DNA of 64,000 bases. It comes from Erythrobacter mangrovi. Its GTDB lineage: Bacteria > Pseudomonadota > Alphaproteobacteria > Sphingomonadales > Sphingomonadaceae. The position numbers and the translations under genes were made by a program. The stretch spans positions 1,867,763-1,931,762 of the forward strand of contig NZ_CP053921.1 in assembly GCF_013260645.1 (NCBI RefSeq), in the 5' to 3' direction. The notes under the pieces are model-generated. The model had not been told where the DNA came from. It was given only the letters and a program-made list of their open reading frames with translations, and made no database searches. How positions within the stretch are numbered: the stretch's first letter is position 1; each line of letters starts with the position of its first letter. This document shows positions 58,432-64,000 of the stretch, piece by piece.

Positions 58432-59255
58432 TGACTCGCTTCGCCGCTCTCGCCTTGCTCGTGCTCACCGCATGCAATCCGCAGCCGGAAGGCGAACCGG
58501 TCGCGCGTACCCGCATCGATGGCAAGGGCGCGACACCCACGCCAACGCCCACGCAGACTGTGGCAAGCTCGGTCGAAAGCGCCTGCCGCTCGATCATTTT
58601 CGAGGATGCGCCGCTGACCGATTGCGTGGCTATCCCAACCCGGCATGAGATCGGAATGGACCTGGGGCCAAGCGGGGAAGCGCCCTATCGCAGCCTCGCG
58701 ACCTTCGCCAAGGCGCACGACCCAGACAGCATAGCCTTCGCGATGAACGCCGGAATGTTCGACGAAGAAGGGCAGCCGGTCGGCTATTTCGTCGAGAACT
58801 CCGAACGCCTCAAGGAGCTCAACACCGCCGATGGCGAAGGCAATTTCCATATGAAGCCCAATGGAGTCTTCTACGGTACCGGCGGCGAATGGCACGTCCG
58901 TACGACCAAGGATTTCCTGGCCAATGTTAGGGATCGCCCGGGTTTCGGCACGCAATCCGGGCCGATGTTGGTTATCGGCGGCAAGATTCATCCCGAAATC
59001 ACCCATGACGGCTCTTCCAGGCTGGTGCGCAACGCGGTTGGCGTGGACGAACAGGGCCGCGCGCATTTCGTGATCTCGAACGCACCGATCTCCTTCGGCA
59101 AGCTCGCGCGCTTCTACCGCGACGAGCTCAAGGTGAAGGACGCGCTCTATCTCGATGGAACGGTTTCGCAGCTGTGGAACCCAGCCACCGACCGGCTGGA
59201 CACCGGCGAACCAATCGGGCCCATCGTCATCGTGACGAAAAAGGACAGTGAATGA
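58428..59255 (+). CDS. Lipoprotein with phosphodiester glycosidase (NAGPA-like) domain
   Basis: A 275-residue protein. The signal sequence MMTRFAALALLVLTAC ends in a lipobox LTAC, so it is a lipoprotein; a Pro/Thr-rich linker (TPTPTPTQT) follows. The domain has AFAMNAGMFDEEG, HMKPNGVFYG, FGTQSGPMLVIGG and DALYLDGTVSQLWN, the marks of the phosphodiester glycosidase family (PF09992). ATG 58428 overlaps the trpE stop; ATG 58431 is also possible. Its role inside a trp gene run is unclear. Confidence 0.85.
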   Translation: MMTRFAALALLVLTACNPQPEGEPVARTRIDGKGATPTPTPTQTVASSVESACRSIIFEDAPLTDCVAIPTRHEIGMDLGPSGEAPYRSLATFAKAHDPDSIAFAMNAGMFDEEGQPVGYFVENSERLKELNTADGEGNFHMKPNGVFYGTGGEWHVRTTKDFLANVRDRPGFGTQSGPMLVIGGKIHPEITHDGSSRLVRNAVGVDEQGRAHFVISNAPISFGKLARFYRDELKVKDALYLDGTVSQLWNPATDRLDTGEPIGPIVIVTKKDSE

Positions 59256-60214
59256 CGCAAGACCGCCGCACTCTCTACCCCGAGATTGAACCCTATGCGA
59301 CCGGCATGCTCGAAGTCGGCGACGGGCATACGATCTATTGGGAGAAGGTAGGCAAGCCGGGTGGCAAGCCCGCGGTGTTTCTCCATGGCGGCCCCGGTGC
59401 AGGGTGCAGCCCGGGCCAGCGCCGCCAGTTCGATCCCGAACTCTACGACGTGCTGCTGTTCGACCAACGCGGCTGCGGACGTTCGACACCCTTCGCCTCG
59501 CTGCTCCACAACACGACCTGGCACCTCGTGCGCGACATGGAAAAGCTGCGCGAGATGTGCGGGCACGAACAGTGGCTGGTGTTCGGCGGCAGTTGGGGAT
59601 CCACCCTGGCGCTATCCTACGCCCAGACGCACCCCGATCGGGTTAGCGAACTGATCCTGCGCGGCATCTTCCTGGGTCGCCAGATCGAGAACGACTGGCT
59701 CTGCAGTTTCGGCGCCAGCGAACTCTATCCCGAAGCATGGGACGATTTCATCGGCCACATCGACGAGGACAAGCAGGACGACCTGATCGAGGCCTATCGC
59801 GAACTGCTCGACGATCCCGATCCCGAAGTGCGCAAGGCCGCCGCCGCCGCGTGGAACCGCTGGGAAGGCGCCACCGTCACGCTGCTGCCCGAAGACGACA
59901 CCATCGACCACATGGCAGAGGGTGAGAACGCCGTCGCCACGGCGCGGATCGAGAACCACTATTTCCGCAACGGCTGCTTCCTCGAGGAAGGCCAGCTGCT
60001 CGAGAACGCGTGGAAATTGGCCGACATCCCCGGCATTATCGTGCAGGGCCGGCACGACTGCTGTACCCCGCCCCGTTCAGCTTGGGATCTCAAGCAGGCA
60101 TGGCCGGAAGTTGAACTGCAGATCGTGCCCGACGGCGGGCATCTCTATACCGAGCCCGGCATCACCGATGGCCTGATCCGCGCCAGCGACCGGTTTGCTG
60201 GCAAGTCCGCGTGA
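59252..60214 (+). CDS. pip: Proline iminopeptidase
   Basis: A 320-residue alpha/beta hydrolase that removes N-terminal proline from peptides (S33). It has HGGPGAGCSP (45-54) as oxyanion region, the nucleophile Ser114 in FGGSWGSTLALSYAQ, the FDQRGCGRSTP signature, and the final His in DGGHLYTEPG. No signal peptide. It overlaps the lipoprotein gene by 4 bases, so trpE, the lipoprotein and pip probably share one transcript, interrupting the trp genes. Confidence 0.92.
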   Translation: MTQDRRTLYPEIEPYATGMLEVGDGHTIYWEKVGKPGGKPAVFLHGGPGAGCSPGQRRQFDPELYDVLLFDQRGCGRSTPFASLLHNTTWHLVRDMEKLREMCGHEQWLVFGGSWGSTLALSYAQTHPDRVSELILRGIFLGRQIENDWLCSFGASELYPEAWDDFIGHIDEDKQDDLIEAYRELLDDPDPEVRKAAAAAWNRWEGATVTLLPEDDTIDHMAEGENAVATARIENHYFRNGCFLEEGQLLENAWKLADIPGIIVQGRHDCCTPPRSAWDLKQAWPEVELQIVPDGGHLYTEPGITDGLIRASDRFAGKSA

Positions 60215-60273
60215 CGCCACGGCGAGCTTAACTTGCTTGATAGCGCGGCTTCGCGCGCCCATTGACGCCCACT

Positions 60274-60888
60274 ATGACCAACCGCCGCACCATCCTTGTC
60301 ATCGACAATTACGACAGCTTCACCTTCAACCTCGTCCATTACCTGATGGAGATGGGCGCGGGTGTGGAGGTCGTGCGCAATGACGCCATTTCTGCCGGGC
60401 AGGCGATCACCAGCGGCGCGGCCGGCTTCCTGATCTCGCCCGGCCCGTGCACCCCCAACGAGGCTGGCGTCAGTCTCGACCTCGTGGCGGCATGCGCGGA
60501 TGCAGGCAAACCCCTGCTCGGCGTGTGCCTGGGCCACCAGTCGATCGGCCAGCACTTTGGCGGCAATGTGGTGCGCGGCGGGCTGATGCATGGCAAGACG
60601 TCACCGGTCACGCATGACGGCAGTGGTGTCTTTGCCGGATTACCGTCACCCTTTACCGCGACCCGCTACCATTCGCTGGTGGTTGAGGAGATTCCCGACA
60701 GTCTCGTGGTCAATGCCACCAGCGATACACCCGGCCTCGACGGCAGCAGCGTGATGGGGTTCCGCCATCGTGAATTGCCAATCCACGGCGTGCAATTCCA
60801 CCCCGAGAGCATCGCGACCGAGCACGGCCATGCCCTGCTCGCCAACTTCCTTGCCTTGTGCGGGATCGACGCGAAGCTTCCCGCATGA
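60274..60888 (+). CDS. trpG: Anthranilate synthase component II (glutamine amidotransferase)
   Basis: A 204-residue class I amidotransferase that supplies ammonia to TrpE. Catalytic triad: Cys85 ([12 protein letters not shown]), His176 and Glu178 ([12 protein letters not shown]). The N-terminus [15 protein letters not shown] is typical. TTG 60262 is an alternate start; ATG 60274 fits the family. It could also serve aminodeoxychorismate synthesis. The stop overlaps trpD (ATGA). Confidence 0.95.
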   Translation: MTNRRTILVIDNYDSFTFNLVHYLMEMGAGVEVVRNDAISAGQAITSGAAGFLISPGPCTPNEAGVSLDLVAACADAGKPLLGVCLGHQSIGQHFGGNVVRGGLMHGKTSPVTHDGSGVFAGLPSPFTATRYHSLVVEEIPDSLVVNATSDTPGLDGSSVMGFRHRELPIHGVQFHPESIATEHGHALLANFLALCGIDAKLPA

Positions 60889-61877
60889 AGACGCTACCCG
60901 CATCGGAACCCCATCTGAGCGAAGCCGAGGCCGAGGAGGTTTTTGGCTGGATCCTTGATGGCGAGACCAGCGACGAGGAAATCGCCCGCTTCCTGCTGGC
61001 AATAACCGAGCGCAGCGAGACTGCGGAAGAAATTGCAGGTGCCGCACGCGCGCTGCGGGCTCGCTATATTCCCGTGGCCGGGCCTGAAAACGCCATAGAT
61101 GTCTGCGGCACCGGCGGCGACGGGCACCACACGCTCAACGTTTCGACCGCGGTCGGTCTGGTGGTAGCCGCCTGTGGCATTCCGGTTGCGCGTCACGGCA
61201 ACCGCGCAATTTCATCGCTGGCGGGCGTGGCCGATACGTTAGAAGTCTTGGGACTCGACATGGTCGCTGCCGGACGGACGGCGGAAAAGACGCTCGCGGA
61301 AATCGGCATCTGCTTCCTGTTTGCGCCAAACCACCATCCAGCGATGGGGCGTATCCAGCCCATCCGGAAGAAGCTGGGTCGCCGGACAATCTTCAACCTT
61401 ATGGGACCGCTTGCTAATCCGGTGGGAATCAAGCGACAGCTGATCGGCATTGCCCGGCCCGCATATGTCTCGATTTACGGCGACGCGACCGCGCGATTGG
61501 GTACCAAGCGTACCTTCATCGTCTCTGGTGACGAGGGGCTGGACGAACTGAGCCTGGCGGGCGGAAATGAAATGGCCGACGTCACCGGGCACGATTTCGA
61601 GATGAAGAGGGTGGATGCGGGCATAGCCGGGATCGGGCATGCGCCCCTCGAGGCGATACGTGGCGGCGATTCGCGACATAACGCACAGGCACTCACCGCA
61701 CTGCTTGCTGGTGAAAGCGGTCCCTATCGCGATACGGTGAGATTCAATTCGGCGGCCGCGCTACTGGTTGCCGGTGCCACCGAAAGTTGGGAGAGCGGCG
61801 CGGCGATGGCTGGCGAAGCTATCGACAGCGGCAAGGCTGCCAAGCTGCTGGCCGACTGGATTGAAATGGCGAAGTGA
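60885..61877 (+). CDS. trpD: Anthranilate phosphoribosyltransferase
   Basis: A 330-residue enzyme joining anthranilate and PRPP. The [15 protein letters not shown] loop binds [23 protein letters not shown] is the anthranilate region, and [19 protein letters not shown] plus [13 protein letters not shown] are conserved. The start at ATG 60885 overlaps trpG; the frame is open upstream from 60858. trpC follows after 4 bases. Confidence 0.96.
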   Translation: MKTLPASEPHLSEAEAEEVFGWILDGETSDEEIARFLLAITERSETAEEIAGAARALRARYIPVAGPENAIDVCGTGGDGHHTLNVSTAVGLVVAACGIPVARHGNRAISSLAGVADTLEVLGLDMVAAGRTAEKTLAEIGICFLFAPNHHPAMGRIQPIRKKLGRRTIFNLMGPLANPVGIKRQLIGIARPAYVSIYGDATARLGTKRTFIVSGDEGLDELSLAGGNEMADVTGHDFEMKRVDAGIAGIGHAPLEAIRGGDSRHNAQALTALLAGESGPYRDTVRFNSAAALLVAGATESWESGAAMAGEAIDSGKAAKLLADWIEMAK

Positions 61878-61881
61878 AACG

Positions 61882-62667
61882 ATGAACAAGCTGGTCGAGA
61901 TCTGCGCCACCAAGCGCGATGAAGTCGCTGCGCGCAAGACTGCTCGTTCGCTGGGCGATCTTGAAGCGCTGGCCGCTGAACAGGGTGCGCCGCGTGGATT
62001 TCGTGCTGCGCTGGAGCGCGCGCAGGCAGGGGGTTACGGCCTGATTGCTGAAGTGAAGAAAGCTTCGCCTTCCAAGGGATTGATCAGAGAGGACTTTCGC
62101 CCTTCTCAGCATGCCCGTGATTATGCCATCGGCGGGGCTGCGTGTCTTTCGGTACTGACCGATGCCCCTTATTTCCAGGGCCACGAGGACTTCCTGATCG
62201 AAGCCCGGGCGGCCTGCGACCTGCCCGTCCTGCGCAAGGACTTCATGGTCGACCCGTGGCAGGTTGCCGAAGCGCGTGCCATCGGTGCCGATGCTATCCT
62301 GATCATCGTTGCCGCGCTCGAGGATGCGCAGATGGCAGAAATCGAAGCGGCAGCGATGGAGCACGGGATGGACGTGCTGGTCGAAGTGCATGACGAAGCC
62401 GAAATGGAACGTGCCGCGCGCCTTCGCTCGCGCCTGATCGGGGTAAACAATCGCGACCTCCGCACTTTCGTCACCGATCTGGCCACGACGGAACGCCTTG
62501 CGCCGCTTGCGCCGCAAGGGGCCCTGCTGGTCGGCGAAAGCGGCATTGCCTCCCATGCCGATTGCCAGCGCCTTGCCTTGGCAGGGGTGCGCAGTTTCCT
62601 TGTCGGTGAGAGCCTGATGCGGCAGGCCGACGTCGCGTCGGCTACCCGTACACTTCTGCGGGGATGA
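61882..62667 (+). CDS. trpC: Indole-3-glycerol-phosphate synthase
   Basis: A 261-residue TIM-barrel enzyme. It has [15 protein letters not shown] with the catalytic lysine, [34 protein letters not shown] and [15 protein letters not shown] 61882 has GTGAAAC upstream and lies 4 bases after trpD. In many sphingomonads moaC and moeA follow trpC; here the next gene is lexA after 314 noncoding bases. Confidence 0.96.
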   Translation: MNKLVEICATKRDEVAARKTARSLGDLEALAAEQGAPRGFRAALERAQAGGYGLIAEVKKASPSKGLIREDFRPSQHARDYAIGGAACLSVLTDAPYFQGHEDFLIEARAACDLPVLRKDFMVDPWQVAEARAIGADAILIIVAALEDAQMAEIEAAAMEHGMDVLVEVHDEAEMERAARLRSRLIGVNNRDLRTFVTDLATTERLAPLAPQGALLVGESGIASHADCQRLALAGVRSFLVGESLMRQADVASATRTLLRG

Positions 62668-62902
62668 TCCTGTCCTACAGGTCCGCCGGGCGCTAACTTG
62701 GCGGCATGCGTGCACCATTTCCCTTCAAGCTTGCGAATGAACTTGTCGCTCGAGCTGGAGGCAATTTTTTGGATTCAGGACTGTGTTCCATCTGTTCCAC
62801 GGTTCAGGCCCGTAGCTGAGAGTCTGAACATGACCGACGCGCAATCTGGACCGAATGGAGAACACCTGTTCCACAGGAAAAGCGTAAAAGTGGCGGGATT
62901 GC
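62668..62902. other. Noncoding stretch between trpC and the lexA promoter
   Basis: No gene is supported. It contains three copies of TGTTCCA (62784, 62793, 62867) and a GAAC-ACCT-GTTC palindrome (62860-62871), which resembles the Gram-positive LexA-site form. A 37-codon frame from 62706 shows no family signal. I see no clear remnant of moaC or moeA. Confidence 0.45.
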
Positions 62903-62931
62903 TTGACTTACGAATCATGGTTGCCTAATTG
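62903..62931 (+). promoter_or_regulatory. Predicted lexA promoter
   Basis: A -35 TTGACT (62903-62908), 17 bases, and a -10 TAATTG (62926-62931). The last base of the -10 is also the first base of the LexA box. Confidence 0.6.
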
Positions 62932-62945
62932 TTCCTTATTCGTTC
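62931..62945 (+). promoter_or_regulatory. LexA box (SOS operator) of lexA
   Basis: GTTC-CTTATTC-GTTC is an exact match to the alphaproteobacterial direct-repeat SOS operator GTTC-N7-GTTC. Overlapping the -10 of lexA, it indicates autorepression. Confidence 0.85.
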
Positions 62946-62981
62946 ACGGGTTGTGAACAGCGGCACGGGAGTATCGCACCA

Positions 62982-63671
62982 ATGCTGACGGCCAAGCAGC
63001 ACGAGCTGATCCGCTTCATCCAGCAAAAGCTGGAAGAGACCGGCATTTCACCCAGTTTTGAAGAAATGAAGGAAGCGCTCGACCTCAAGAGCAAGTCGGG
63101 CGTTCACCGCCTGATTTCGGCGCTGGAAGAGCGCGGTTTCATTCGGCGCTTGCCCAATCGTGCTCGCGCGCTTGAAGTAGTCAAGCTGCCTGAAGATGCC
63201 GTAACCGGCGGAGCCCGGCCGCGTGCAGCCAATGACGCCGTGTCGGCAGCAATTGCTCCGAAGGCGATCGCGCCCGAACCGGCCAATGACATCATCCAGG
63301 TGCCGCTGCATGGGCGCATTGCCGCCGGCGCTCCGATCGAAGCGATCGAGGGTCAGTCTAGCATGCCTGTCCCGGCCGCCCTGCTCGGCCCGGGCGAGCA
63401 CTATGCGCTCGAAGTGTCGGGCGATTCGATGATCGAAGCGGGTATCTTCGACGGCGATTTCGCGCTGGTGAAGCGGACCGAAACCGCACGCGACGGCGAA
63501 ATCGTGGTCGCGCTGGTCGACAATGAGGAAGCGACTCTCAAGTACTTGCGGCGTGAGGCTGGTCGGATACGGCTTGATCCCGCCAATGGCGCTTACGAAC
63601 CGCAAATCTACGAGCCGCACCGGGTCAAGGTGCAAGGCAAGCTGGCGGGACTGTTGCGCCGCTATCACTGA
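62982..63671 (+). CDS. lexA: SOS transcriptional repressor LexA
   Basis: A 229-residue repressor. The N-terminal winged helix is [21 protein letters not shown] with recognition helix around [15 protein letters not shown]. The self-cleavage site is Ala115-Gly116 ([11 protein letters not shown]); the catalytic serine is Ser149 ([14 protein letters not shown]) and lysine Lys187 (EATLKYLRR). The linker (~75-103) is longer than in E. coli, usual for alphaproteobacteria. Its 3' end overlaps the convergent comEC by 7 bases. Confidence 0.97.
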   Translation: MLTAKQHELIRFIQQKLEETGISPSFEEMKEALDLKSKSGVHRLISALEERGFIRRLPNRARALEVVKLPEDAVTGGARPRAANDAVSAAIAPKAIAPEPANDIIQVPLHGRIAAGAPIEAIEGQSSMPVPAALLGPGEHYALEVSGDSMIEAGIFDGDFALVKRTETARDGEIVVALVDNEEATLKYLRREAGRIRLDPANGAYEPQIYEPHRVKVQGKLAGLLRRYH

Positions 63672-64000
63672 GTGGATGGTGGCGCTCTGCGGGGCCGATC
63701 TTCGCGTGGCCGCCACCAGCCATGCTCACCCTGCGTTCGGGCTACCGTGTCGATGCGGCCCGAGGCAAGATAGAGCGCAACACCGCCTTCACGCTGGAGG
63801 AATCGACGATCGAGCCTGAGCCATGCGGGGCGGCACGCACGAGGCAAGTATCGATCGGAGATCACGATATCTGCCTTCTCGCACGCTGCAGCGAGCGCCC
63901 GCTCCTCAACGAGGTTACGACTGCGCGAAACCAGCAGGCGCCAAGTCCTCCCTCCACGATCAAGCTCCAGCGCGCAAAAGTCATCGCTGCATCGCGCGCC
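63665..64000 (-). CDS. comEC: ComEC/Rec2-family DNA uptake channel, C-terminal fragment (5' end outside window)
   Basis: The frame is open from the window end and gives 111 residues of the ComEC C-terminal metallo-beta-lactamase-like region: [14 protein letters not shown], then [21 protein letters not shown] and a [10 protein letters not shown] end. This matches the tail of ComEC/Rec2, the inner-membrane channel for transforming DNA. It is next to lexA as in related genomes. The transmembrane competence domain lies beyond the window. Confidence 0.85.
   Translation of the reverse strand, partial: GARCSDDFCALELDRGGRTWRLLVSRSRNLVEERALAAACEKADIVISDRYLPRACRPAWLRLDRRFLQREGGVALYLASGRIDTVARTQGEHGWWRPREDRPRRAPPSTQ

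Noticed and set aside
62698..62928. 76-codon frame between trpC and lexA
   Set aside because: Runs into the lexA promoter, needs a TTG start and has no domain; more likely noncoding.

Overview
The window is a stretch of ordinary alphaproteobacterial chromosome, most likely from Sphingomonadales and probably Erythrobacteraceae. The evidence is the high GC content, the order dusB-ntrB-ntrC-ntrY-ntrX-hfq-hflX, a fused ispDF, a PDH E1-beta subunit with its own lipoyl domain, a tandem-domain Hfq, a GTTC-N7-GTTC LexA box, and many 4-base ATGA/GTGA gene overlaps. I see no insertion sequence, prophage, CRISPR array or defence island. The window opens inside a dihydrolipoamide dehydrogenase gene and closes inside comEC.

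Layout. 1-4.3 kb: lpdA end, a KefB-type antiporter, a class IV aminotransferase coupled to a sulfotransferase-like protein, and tRNA-Ser(UGA). 4.4-12.8 kb: a plus-strand run with an MltB-type lytic transglycosylase, a decayed rlpA remnant, a D,D-carboxypeptidase, tmk, holB, metG, tatD, a metallo-beta-lactamase-fold enzyme, a 55-residue membrane protein and mazG. 12.7-24.1 kb: a minus-strand block with dusB, ntrBC, ntrYX, tandem hfq, hflX, an HMG-CoA-lyase-like enzyme and a CoA-transferase. 24.2-36.1 kb: ispDF, pncC-like cinA, ratA, lipA, carbonic anhydrase, an NYN protein, an exported repeat-rich protein, gyrA with a coupled TauD-type dioxygenase, a YhhN protein and trmFO. 36-43 kb: an EF-hand protein, a squalene/phytoene-synthase-like protein, an orphan TadG/TadE/TadE set, and ftsB-pdhA-pdhB. 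43-49.3 kb is the most accessory-looking part: a CMD-family protein and a VOC protein divergent from hppD and a second VOC gene, then MscS, a class I haloalkane dehalogenase coupled to an MFS transporter, and tRNA-Arg(CCU). 49.3-54.8 kb: DUF1178, a nitrilase-family amidase, a glutaredoxin, a small heat-shock protein with an RpoH-type promoter and ROSE-like leader, pyrG, secG and tpiA. 55-64 kb: a PpiD-like chaperone, trpE, a lipoprotein, a prolyl aminopeptidase, trpGDC, lexA and the comEC end.

Cooperation. Cell-wall genes, nitrogen two-component genes, PDH subunits, tyrosine catabolism (HPPD) and tryptophan synthesis each sit as local groups. The strongest second-look items are the tandem Hfq with a diverged second domain, the rlpA remnant, the predicted heat-controlled Hsp20 leader, a lysine at the GyrA position equivalent to E. 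coli Ser83, the imperfect repeats plus orphan terminator upstream of gyrA, and the dehalogenase-transporter pair. I found no clear wholly new multi-gene system.
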